From assembly GCF_017874355.1 (NCBI RefSeq), contig NZ_JAGGLI010000026.1, positions 1 to 44,245 of the forward strand: DNA of 44,245 bases, given 5' to 3'. Position numbers and translations under genes: made by a program. Shown piece after piece: positions 37,678 to 44,245 of the stretch. The DNA is from Acetoanaerobium pronyense. Its GTDB lineage: Bacteria; Bacillota; Clostridia; Peptostreptococcales; Filifactoraceae. The notes below the pieces were generated by a model. The model was not told where the DNA came from, ran no database searches, and was given only the letters and a program-made list of their open reading frames with translations. Numbering within the stretch: the first letter of the stretch is position 1; each line of letters starts with the position of its first letter.

Positions 37678-37721
37678 GTCTCAAAATGATAAAAAACTTC
37701 CCATAAGTATCATTTTGAGAC
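37678..37721. terminator. Inverted repeat, terminator of the activator gene
   Basis: A perfect 14-bp stem GTCTCAAAATGATA / TATCATTTTGAGAC with a 16-nt loop. On the minus strand it is followed by TTTATTTTTT, so it can terminate the caiB-activator transcript. It lies about 150-210 bp upstream of the sigma-54 promoter, so it could also be an enhancer site. Confidence 0.65.
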
Positions 37722-37780
37722 TAAACCCTTTATTTTTTCCAAACTTTTTCATAATTTTACATTTATTAATCTTATTTTAG

Positions 37781-37794
37781 TATCATTTTGAGAC
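37781..37794. repeat. Third copy of TATCATTTTGAGAC
   Basis: An exact copy of the right arm of the inverted repeat at 37708-37721, 73 bp away and touching the stop codon of the activator gene. Each copy is followed by TAAA. Three copies of a 14-mer within 117 bp are unlikely by chance. The rest of the 383-bp gap 37411-37793 is plain AT-rich sequence. Confidence 0.75.
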
Positions 37795-39569
37795 TAAAGA
37801 TTTTCAGATCTTATTTCTATGTTATATTCTTTTATTTTTCTATATAGAGTAGCTTTTCCAATTCCTAAGAAAGTCGCCCCTTCTTTAAGAGATATGTTGT
37901 TTTCCTTGCAGTATTTGATAGTCTTTATAATCTCTCTTTTTTCAAGCTCCTGTAGATTAATTATGCCCTTATCATCCAAAGAGCTATAATCATTTTTAAG
38001 AATTCTTTTTGGAAGGCTTTGCAGTGTGATAACAGAAGATGATGACATATTGACTGCATACTCAATAGAATTTTCAAGTTCCCTAACATTTCCAGGCCAG
38101 CTATAGTTAAGTAATGCTTTCATTCCCTCATCTGATACGCCCTTTACGTCTTTTCCAAGCTTTTTATTACATTTTTTTATAAGATAATCTACAAGTATTA
38201 TGATATCTTCTTTTCTTTCTCTAAGGGAAGGTATCTGAAGTGGAATCACGTTAATCCTATAAAAAAGATCGTCTCTAAACTCCTTTTCATCCACCATTTG
38301 CTCCAAATCCTTATTTGTTGCAGCAATGATTCTTATATCAATTGGTATAGGAGATTTTCCTCCTATTTTTTCTATCATACCTTCTTGAAGAACTCTAAGA
38401 AGCTTAGTCTGAAGATGAAGAGGCATATCTCCTATCTCATCTAAAAAAAGAGTCCCTGTGCTAGCAAGAAGAAATTTACCTTCTTTTCCTCCTCTCTTCG
38501 CACCTGTAAACGCCCCCTCTTCATATCCAAAGAGTTCACTTTCAAGAAGATGTTCAGGTATAGCAGAGCAGTTTAACGCTATAAAAGGCCCTTTTGACCT
38601 GCTGCTTGAAAAATGGATTGCTCTTGCAAATAATTCTTTTCCTGTACCGCTTTCACCTTGAATCATTACTGTAGATGATGAAATACTTGCCTTTTTAGCT
38701 TTTTTCTTTGTTTCATCTAATATGCTACTAGTCCCTATAATCTCTTCAAAGCTTGTAGTAATCGTTCCAGTTGACACTCTATTTACTATGGAGAGTACAT
38801 CTGATATTTTACTGAAAACAAATACTACTCCTATAGATTTATTATCTATTTCTATGGGACTTGCATCAAAAAAACCTCTTATTTGATTTTTCTTATCTTT
38901 GTAGGAAAACTCTATATTGCTTAACTTGGAGCCATTTTTAATAATATTATCATATTGACTTTTACCAATGATACTTTGAATTTTCTTTCCTTTTAAGCCC
39001 TTTAAACCAAATATATCAATAGCATTTTTATTTTCCATAAGGATATTTCCTTCATTATCTACAAGAACTATCCCTTTGTCTACGCAGTCGATTACGATTT
39101 CTAGCTTTTTCGCAAGAAGCTCTATCTCTTTGGTATTCTTTGACTCAAGTAACTTGGAAGCTACTAGGTCAGCCATTCTCCCTAAAAAGTTCATAAGGTT
39201 ATCTTTATTTTCCAAGATTTTATCTCTTTTTTCTTCATCAAAGGCTATGAGGCCAATTACCCCTACAACCTCTTTTTCAAGAATAATAGGACAGCACACT
39301 TCTGCAAATTCGATGCAGCTCCCCCTCACTTCGCATCTAAGACACACCTCATGCTTTCTAGGTTCTTCTATGATAAGACTTTTTCCAGTCTTTAGAACGT
39401 CTCCAAAGGCCGAATTAAAGCTTATATTTTCTCCAATACATTTTTTGTAAGAACCTGTGCCAGCAACTCTTTTAAGTATATCATCTACAACTGTGACATC
39501 TACCCCAACTACACTTGCTATTGCTTCTGATATATTTTGTACACTTTCTCTTATATTATCAAGACTCAT
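37794..39569 (-). CDS. Sigma-54-dependent activator, CdsR-like
   Basis: A 591-residue enhancer-binding protein. The N-terminal sensor (1-150) is GAF-like and has a cysteine cluster (Cys44, 76, 79, 85, 92, 93). A PAS domain follows at about 155-260, then the AAA+ domain with Walker A GESGTGKE (305-312), the sigma-54-contacting GAFTGA (352-357) and [14 protein letters not shown] Fis-type helix-turn-helix ends the protein ([20 protein letters not shown]). It neighbours the sigma-54 promoter and the cysteine desulfidase gene, as CdsR does in C. difficile. The cysteine cluster may sense redox state, metal or cysteine itself. It starts 18 bp after caiB. Confidence 0.9.
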   Translation of the reverse strand: MSLDNIRESVQNISEAIASVVGVDVTVVDDILKRVAGTGSYKKCIGENISFNSAFGDVLKTGKSLIIEEPRKHEVCLRCEVRGSCIEFAEVCCPIILEKEVVGVIGLIAFDEEKRDKILENKDNLMNFLGRMADLVASKLLESKNTKEIELLAKKLEIVIDCVDKGIVLVDNEGNILMENKNAIDIFGLKGLKGKKIQSIIGKSQYDNIIKNGSKLSNIEFSYKDKKNQIRGFFDASPIEIDNKSIGVVFVFSKISDVLSIVNRVSTGTITTSFEEIIGTSSILDETKKKAKKASISSSTVMIQGESGTGKELFARAIHFSSSRSKGPFIALNCSAIPEHLLESELFGYEEGAFTGAKRGGKEGKFLLASTGTLFLDEIGDMPLHLQTKLLRVLQEGMIEKIGGKSPIPIDIRIIAATNKDLEQMVDEKEFRDDLFYRINVIPLQIPSLRERKEDIIILVDYLIKKCNKKLGKDVKGVSDEGMKALLNYSWPGNVRELENSIEYAVNMSSSSVITLQSLPKRILKNDYSSLDDKGIINLQELEKREIIKTIKYCKENNISLKEGATFLGIGKATLYRKIKEYNIEIRSENL

Positions 39570-39587
39570 TTACAAACTACTCCCTAG

Positions 39588-40775
39588 TTAAAAAATTCCT
39601 TCCTCCTCAAGCAGCTTGATTTCTTCATCTGAATATCCAAGCAGTTCTTTGATTACCTCATGGGTATGCTCTCCAAGAAGAGGTGCAGGATTTACTACTT
39701 TACCTTGAGTTTCACTCATTTTTATTGGAACTCCAGCCATTTTAAGATGTCCCGCAACTGGATGGTCAACTTCTACTATCATTTCTCTTGCTTTTACTTG
39801 TGGGTCCTCTAGCACCTTGTCAATAGTATTTATAGGCCCGTTTGGAACTCCCGCCTCATCCAAAATATTTTGCCACTGCTCTGTATTTTTTGTCTTTGTC
39901 ACTTCTTCAATTAGTTCCTTTAGTTCATCTGCATGCTTAGTTCTTGAAGGGTTTGTCATAAATCTTTCATCTTCAAGCCAGCTATTCTGATTCATAACAT
40001 TACACATTTTTTGGAAAAGTACATCATTTCCAGCAGCTATCATTATCTCTCCATCTAAAGTTTCAAAAGGTTCAAATGGAGTTATTGAAGTATGACGATT
40101 TCCTGCGGGCTTTGGAACCTCACCTGTAACTACATACCTAGCTATTGCATTTTCAAGTATCGCAACCTGACAGTCAAGCATAGCTACATCTACTTTTTGT
40201 CCTATTCCAGTTTCATTTCTATAGTTTAGCGCCGCTAATATTCCAATTGCACTGAAAAGCCCTGCAGTGATGTCTCCGATAGAAGGTCCTACTCTTGTTG
40301 GAACTCCCCCTACCTCTCCAGTTATACTCATTATACCACCCATTGCCTGAACTACAGCATCATAAGCCGCTCTTTTACTATATGGTCCACTATGACCAAA
40401 TCCAGAAGCCGCTGCATATATTATTCTTGGATTTATTTTTTTAAGCTCTTCATATCCTAGTCCTAGTTTCTCCATAGTCCCAGGTCTATAATTTTCAACT
40501 ATTACATCTGCATGTTTTACCATTTCCAAAAAAAGCTCCTTAGCTTTTTCTTTTTTGAGATTTAATGTCATACTTTTTTTATTTCTATTAAGACTCATAA
40601 AATAAGCACTTTCATGATTTATGTAAGGCCCAAAATGTCTAGAGTCATCACCAATTTTAGGTGTCTCAATCTTTATTACCTCAGCCCCCATATCAGCCAT
40701 AACCATTGTAGCATAAGGTCCAGCAAGAACTCTCGTAAGATCAAGTACCTTAATTCCTTCTAAAGCTTGTTTCAT
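39588..40775 (-). CDS. CaiB/BaiF-family CoA-transferase
   Basis: A 395-residue class III CoA-transferase. MKQALEGIKVLDLTRVLAGP, then MVMADMGAEVIKIETPKIGDDSR, YFMSLNRNKKSMTLNLKKEK, YRPGTMEKLGLGYEELK and the catalytic-Asp region VAMLDCQVAILENAI match the family. The C-terminal half holds VPNGPINTIDKVLEDPQV. The frame extends to 40838, but ATG 40775 with GGGAG upstream gives the standard N-terminus. It probably moves CoA between organic acids in amino-acid or carboxylate fermentation. Substrate unknown. It is upstream of, and likely co-transcribed with, the CdsR-like gene. Confidence 0.92.
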   Translation of the reverse strand: MKQALEGIKVLDLTRVLAGPYATMVMADMGAEVIKIETPKIGDDSRHFGPYINHESAYFMSLNRNKKSMTLNLKKEKAKELFLEMVKHADVIVENYRPGTMEKLGLGYEELKKINPRIIYAAASGFGHSGPYSKRAAYDAVVQAMGGIMSITGEVGGVPTRVGPSIGDITAGLFSAIGILAALNYRNETGIGQKVDVAMLDCQVAILENAIARYVVTGEVPKPAGNRHTSITPFEPFETLDGEIMIAAGNDVLFQKMCNVMNQNSWLEDERFMTNPSRTKHADELKELIEEVTKTKNTEQWQNILDEAGVPNGPINTIDKVLEDPQVKAREMIVEVDHPVAGHLKMAGVPIKMSETQGKVVNPAPLLGEHTHEVIKELLGYSDEEIKLLEEEGIF

Positions 40776-40903
40776 AGCTTTCACTCCCTTTTTATAATTT
40801 TCCCTCCTAGATTTTATACCTAAAAAATATTTACCCAAACAGTTTAACTATACTAAAGACCTATTTTTTTTGCGTAAACCGTACTATTATATTTAAGTTC
40901 AGA

Positions 40904-40932
40904 TTGTAATATATATTTTCAAATGATAAAAT
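40904..40932 (+). promoter_or_regulatory. Promoter of degV-family gene
   Basis: -35 TTGTAA (40904-40909), 17-bp spacer, -10 TAAAAT (40927-40932) preceded by TGA. Start predicted near 40939, about 38 bp before the start codon. Confidence 0.6.
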
Positions 40933-40976
40933 ATATAGAATAACCTAAAATCGAAATGATAACTAAGGAGATTAAA

Positions 40977-41882
40977 ATGATAAAATTAGTAGCAGATTCT
41001 ACCTGCGATCTTAGCCATGAAATAATAAAATTGTATGATATTGCAGTGGCACCTCTTAATATTACTATAGACGATGTTACATATAAAGACAGGGTTGATA
41101 TAGATGCTGATACTTTTTTTTCAAAAATAGCAGAATATAAAAAGCCTCCTACAACAGCTATGCCATCACCAGCTGAATTTCTTGAACTCTATGAAAAAGC
41201 ATACGAAAGTGGACAAAAGGATATTCTTTGTATATGTATGTCCAGCAAGACAAGTGGTTCTTACCAGTCTGCAGAAATTGCAAAAGGCTACTTTGCAGAA
41301 GCTCACAAGGAAACCGACTGGAGGATTCATGTTGTAGATAGTACATCCATGAGCCATGGAAGCGGATGGCTTCTTATAAAAAGTGCAAAAATGAGAGAGC
41401 AGGGAGCTTCTTTTGAAGAGCTTGTTGAATTTAATGAATCTAAAAAAAGAAGTGTAAAGCATTTTTTATCAGTAGATGATCTTGATAACCTAGTAAGAAG
41501 CGGAAGACTAAGATATGGAAGTGCTTTGATTGGAAAGCTTTTAAAAGTTAAGCCAATAATGACAATGAAAAACGGCGAGGGAGCAATTGTAGGAAAAGAA
41601 AGAGGAAGAAAAAGAATCCTACAGCATTATATTACAGAGTTCAATAAAAGGGTTGACCTTGAGTATACTGATTTTGTAATAGTGGGATATACATCTGACA
41701 AGCTCTATGCTGAGAATCTAGTTAACCTTATAAAAAGCGAGACTAGCTTCAAAGGCGATATATACCTTATGCAGATGGGAGTTGCAGTAGGAAATCACGT
41801 AGGACTTGGGGGATTATCGTTTTATTTTATGGAAAAACCTCACCTTAAAGATGGACTCCTTGCAAACACCCTAAAAAGATAA
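40977..41882 (+). CDS. DegV-family fatty-acid-binding protein
   Basis: A 301-residue DegV protein: IKLVADSTCDLSHEIIKLYD at the start, PPTTAMPSPAEFLELYEKAY, CMSSKTSGSYQSAEIAKGYF, HVVDSTSMSHGSGWLLIKSA and LDNLVRSGRLRYGSALIGK. DegV/FakB proteins bind a fatty acid and present it to the kinase FakA for phosphorylation. A FakA gene is not in the window. An ATG at 40956 lacks an SD; ATG 40977 has AAGGAG 6 nt upstream. Monocistronic. Confidence 0.93.
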   Translation: MIKLVADSTCDLSHEIIKLYDIAVAPLNITIDDVTYKDRVDIDADTFFSKIAEYKKPPTTAMPSPAEFLELYEKAYESGQKDILCICMSSKTSGSYQSAEIAKGYFAEAHKETDWRIHVVDSTSMSHGSGWLLIKSAKMREQGASFEELVEFNESKKRSVKHFLSVDDLDNLVRSGRLRYGSALIGKLLKVKPIMTMKNGEGAIVGKERGRKRILQHYITEFNKRVDLEYTDFVIVGYTSDKLYAENLVNLIKSETSFKGDIYLMQMGVAVGNHVGLGGLSFYFMEKPHLKDGLLANTLKR

Positions 41883-41891
41883 AGACAACTA

Positions 41892-41927
41892 AAAAACCCA
41901 TAGGATTTTTAAATCCCAAGGGTTTTT
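41892..41927. terminator. Bidirectional terminator, degV / alkaline phosphatase
   Basis: Arms AAAAACCC/GGGTTTTT outside and GGATTT/AAATCC inside with small bulges, and T runs in both directions. It serves the two convergent genes. Confidence 0.85.
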
Positions 41928-41937
41928 GTTATATTAT

Positions 41938-41967
41938 CTTAACTTAACTTAACTTAACTTAACTTAA
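41938..41967. repeat. Pentanucleotide tandem repeat (CTTAA)x6
   Basis: Six tandem copies of CTTAA directly after the degV terminator, in the gap between two convergent genes. It has no coding role. It is a simple-sequence tract expected to vary in copy number. Confidence 0.85.
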
Positions 41968-42007
41968 GAAATTTTAAAATATAAAATGTTTTTTAAAGAT
42001 TTCCAAT

Positions 42008-43702
42008 TTATTTGTTCATTAAATCTACAGCCTCTTGGGGTATATAGAAATCTTTACCATTAAATACAGATATTCCATTAAAATCTTTTTCTATACCATT
42101 TTCTATCATATAATTTTTATTTTCAGGGAATCTAAAAGTTCTCCCTTTTTTTGTAGCCACCAAAACAACATTAGTTTCATCAGATTCATCTATATTGCAA
42201 TTAAATCCCAAGGAAGAAAGCCTAGAAGAACTAACGAATAGTTTTTCAGTAATGCCATCTAGGTCTATTCCAAATGCTTTTGCCGCATAAAGAGCAATAT
42301 CACTATTTTGTATAGTTCCAGTCAAAGTATTATCCCAAGAAGAGGCATAAACATAAAGTACAACATCTTCCCCTGTATGACCACCAGTTGTCCATCCAAT
42401 TTTTGATTTTTTGTTTACTAATTTAGAAATTTCATTAAGTGTATTATCAAACTCTTTTCCATCTTCATATTTACCTTTTGCAGATACTATAACAAGCTCC
42501 TCTTCGTCTGTTAAATCATTTATCCCTAATTGACTCATGACTTCTTTAACGTTTGATCTTTCCGAATTTATCAATGTGGATGCCTTCTCCTCTGTAATCT
42601 TTGCCTTTTTTAAGACAGAAGTAAAATACTCCATAGAGTGTTCTGGATAGGACTTTGTAGTACTTATATCTCCAATAGATATACCTCCGTTGCCATGATC
42701 AGATGCAACAATTAATAAAGTGTCTTTATTCGACTTTGCAAATTTTAAAGCCTCTCCAACAGCATCATCAAAAGCTTTAATTTCAGATATTAATCCAATA
42801 GTTTGATTTCCATGTGCTGCCCAATCAATTTGAGAGCCTTCAATCATTAGAAAAAAACCATCTTTATTTTCAGATAAAACTTCTATAGCTTTTTTAGTCA
42901 TTTCAGCTAAAGAAGGTTCGTCATCACTTCTTACTAAATCTTTACTCATAGCCATCGGAGTAAATGCACCCCATATTTTTTTAGATGATGAATTAATCAT
43001 TTCATTTTTATTTGTAATGAAATCATAACCTAATTCCTTTATAGCCTCCTGCATATTTTCTCCATCTATCCTAGTCTTACTTGAAGGATCTTTTGAACCA
43101 TTTATATCTGGCAAAAGAAAATTCCTTCCTCCTCCAAAAACTACATCCATATTTTGATAAACTTGTTGTTCTCCTATTTGAGTATACAAAGATCTGTGGA
43201 TTGCATGGGAACTAAAATCAGCCGGCGTTGCATGTTGAATCTCAGATGTTGCTATTATACCTATAGATTTCCCATTAAACTTTGCAGCTTCAAGTATGGA
43301 TGCAGCAGGAGAAAAGTGTTGTTCTTCATCTACATTTCTTGCTCCAACAAGAGTTGATACTGACGGTTTTACACCTATAAGCTTATCCTGAGTTTTAAAT
43401 CCAGTAGCCATAGCAGTTCCAGCTGGAGCTGAGTCAGCTATCGCAGTGTCAGAATTATGTGTCATTATTAATCCTGTAGCTAATTCATCCATATGTAAAG
43501 GATGTCCATCATTGTAAACCCATCTCGTAAGGGTAACTCCTGGATGACTCATACCATCAGGAATCATTATGATTACATTTTTTGCAAACCCTTCATTAAT
43601 CTGACTTAAAGGTGCCGCAGTACTTGGAGTACTTGAAGATAATAAAAATACAGATGCAAGTGCAATTGATACATAAGACTTATAACTTTTGATTAGATTC
43701 AT
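42008..43702 (-). CDS. Alkaline phosphatase (PhoA-type)
   Basis: A 564-residue secreted phosphomonoesterase. Signal peptide about 1-29 (SIALASVFLLSSSTPSTAA). NVIIMIPDGMSH supplies the first metal Asp (Asp49), and IADSAPAGTAMATGFKT the phosphorylated Ser (Ser91). Further metal ligands lie in MIEGSQIDWAAHGNQ, IVASDHGNGG and GWTTGGHTGEDVVLY. The C-terminal 100 residues form a beta-rich extension. SD AGAGGAG. A TATAAT box lies at 43736-43741 on the minus strand. No pho-box repeat is evident, so phosphate control cannot be claimed. Confidence 0.94.
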   Translation of the reverse strand: MNLIKSYKSYVSIALASVFLLSSSTPSTAAPLSQINEGFAKNVIIMIPDGMSHPGVTLTRWVYNDGHPLHMDELATGLIMTHNSDTAIADSAPAGTAMATGFKTQDKLIGVKPSVSTLVGARNVDEEQHFSPAASILEAAKFNGKSIGIIATSEIQHATPADFSSHAIHRSLYTQIGEQQVYQNMDVVFGGGRNFLLPDINGSKDPSSKTRIDGENMQEAIKELGYDFITNKNEMINSSSKKIWGAFTPMAMSKDLVRSDDEPSLAEMTKKAIEVLSENKDGFFLMIEGSQIDWAAHGNQTIGLISEIKAFDDAVGEALKFAKSNKDTLLIVASDHGNGGISIGDISTTKSYPEHSMEYFTSVLKKAKITEEKASTLINSERSNVKEVMSQLGINDLTDEEELVIVSAKGKYEDGKEFDNTLNEISKLVNKKSKIGWTTGGHTGEDVVLYVYASSWDNTLTGTIQNSDIALYAAKAFGIDLDGITEKLFVSSSRLSSLGFNCNIDESDETNVVLVATKKGRTFRFPENKNYMIENGIEKDFNGISVFNGKDFYIPQEAVDLMNK

Positions 43703-43735
43703 TTTTTCACTCCTCTTTTTTTTGCTTGCAGGATA

Positions 43736-43741
43736 ATTATA
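43736..43741 (-). promoter_or_regulatory. -10 box of the alkaline phosphatase gene
   Basis: Minus-strand TATAAT about 35 bp upstream of the start codon. The -35 at 17 bp (TATGAA) is poor. Confidence 0.4.
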
Positions 43742-43793
43742 ATAATAAACCTGAATTATTCATACACTTCTTTTAAAATCTTTAAAAGCATTT

Positions 43794-43838
43794 AAGCGTA
43801 AGCTTTACAAAGGCGTAGCCTTTTACACCTATTAGGTG
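43794..43838. repeat. Three small tandem hairpins before IS1380-like gene
   Basis: AAGC/GCTT (43794-43805), AAAGGC-GTA-GCCTTT (43809-43823) and CACCT-ATT-AGGTG (43826-43838) follow each other within 45 bp. They may include the left end of the insertion sequence. The terminal repeat cannot be fixed without the other end. Confidence 0.4.
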
Positions 43839-43924
43839 AAAATACAAAAAAATAGAAAAGGACTCAATTTCGTGTTAAAGTTTAAGTGCCCAAACCAAAA
43901 CCAAACATGAGAGGAGCCTTTTCT

Positions 43925-44245
43925 ATGTCTAGTTTACAGCAATATTCATTTAACTTCAACAAAAGTATTTCATATAATTTTCAAGGTGGTAATCTTTCTT
44001 CCGATTCTGGTCTTTTAACAATCAGGTCATTTGTTGAAAAACTTGGAGTTAAGCCGCTACTTGAAGATATTTTTAAAAGTCATTCATATAAAAAACATAG
44101 TTTTGCTTCTATCGCTGAACAACTTATTTACACTACTATTGCTGGCTATCGCCACGATGATGATTCAGATAGTTTAAGAAGTGATCCTGTATTTACAAAT
44201 ATCTTAGGCAAAAAAGAATTAGCTTCCCAGCCTACTATTTCTAGG
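43925..44245 (+). CDS. IS1380-family transposase, partial (cut by window end)
   Basis: The first 107 codons of a transposase run open to the window edge. MSSLQQYSFNFNKSISYNFQ, then GGNLSSDSGLLTIRSFVEKL, FASIAEQLIYTTIAGYRHDD and DSDSLRSDPVFTNIL match the N-terminal part of IS1380/DDE_Tnp_1 transposases (the usual S-D-x-G-L-L and GYxDxxDxxxLRxDP pattern). SD GAGGAG lies 8 nt before the ATG. Nothing suggests decay in the visible part. It is read away from the alkaline phosphatase gene. Confidence 0.88.
   Translation, partial: MSSLQQYSFNFNKSISYNFQGGNLSSDSGLLTIRSFVEKLGVKPLLEDIFKSHSYKKHSFASIAEQLIYTTIAGYRHDDDSDSLRSDPVFTNILGKKELASQPTISR

Noticed and set aside
41938-41967. Pho-box (TTAACA repeats) for alkaline phosphatase
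   Set aside because: The CTTAA units are 5 bp, not 11-bp spaced, and lie at the 3' end of the phosphatase gene, not at its promoter.

Overview
This is a low-GC, AT-rich chromosomal window with strong Shine-Dalgarno (SD) sites (GGAGG) and many intrinsic terminators. The gene content suggests a Gram-positive anaerobe of the class Clostridia, perhaps Peptostreptococcales-like. The main clues are LPxTSG-anchored surface proteins under c-di-GMP-I riboswitches, a sigma-54/CdsR-like cysteine desulfidase circuit, and CaiB/BaiF and DegV proteins. I cannot name a species. No tRNA, rRNA or CRISPR array was seen.

Layout. (1) 95-9362, minus strand: a TetR-controlled RND efflux pair (tetR - lipoprotein adaptor - RND pump), a secreted stalk-domain protein, and a MacAB/YknXYZ-like adaptor-ATPase-permease operon. 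(2) 9629-10981, plus strand: an NlpC/P60 cell-wall hydrolase with a G5 domain behind a structured leader. (3) 11040-19773, minus strand: one compact operon that begins with a Septu-like ATPase + HNH pair. It then runs with overlaps into surface-glycan genes: two DegT-type aminotransferases, a hexapeptide acetyltransferase, two glycosyltransferases, a FemAB/GNAT-like protein, an FdtA-like ketoisomerase and GtrA. (4) 19952-20782: a DUF3298/RsiV-like putative lipoprotein. (5) 20902-27018: two paralogous sortase-anchored adhesins, each behind its own c-di-GMP-I riboswitch. (6) 27291-27910: a small sigma factor with a LexA (SOS) box over its promoter. (7) 27940-30930: rfbB, galU and rfbA. (8) 31059-34866: pyrG, separated from its own promoter, leader and SD by an IS607 element whose seamless insertion site can be reconstructed. 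(9) 34991-36061: a gpx-ohrR peroxide module with its operator. (10) 36106-40775: cysteine desulfidase, its probable sigma-54 activator, a sigma-54 promoter and a CaiB/BaiF CoA-transferase. (11) 40977-43702: DegV and an alkaline phosphatase. (12) 43925-end: the start of an IS1380-family transposase, cut by the window edge.

How it fits together. RfbA and RfbB supply dTDP-4-keto-6-deoxyglucose. The FdtA/FdtB-like enzymes of region 3 could convert it to a 3-amino-3,6-dideoxyhexose, to be acylated and transferred to a surface glycan, so the dTDP-sugar pathway is split over two loci on the same strand. In both adhesin leaders the 3' strand of aptamer stem P1 is complementary to the stretch running into the SD. 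I therefore predict translational ON switches, with c-di-GMP favouring adhesin production and attachment. Several genes carry cis-sites that fit their adjacent regulators: a TetR palindrome, an OhrR-type box over a gpx promoter, and a -24/-12 promoter next to an enhancer-binding protein.

Most notable points for follow-up: the twin c-di-GMP ON-switch predictions; the IS607 insertion between the SD and ATG of pyrG, with the implied TnpB guide reading into the pyrG start; the SOS box on a stand-alone sigma factor; an attenuator stranded upstream of the IS; an Asn in place of an expected catalytic His in the FdtA-like enzyme; and a Septu-like pair fused transcriptionally to a glycan operon.
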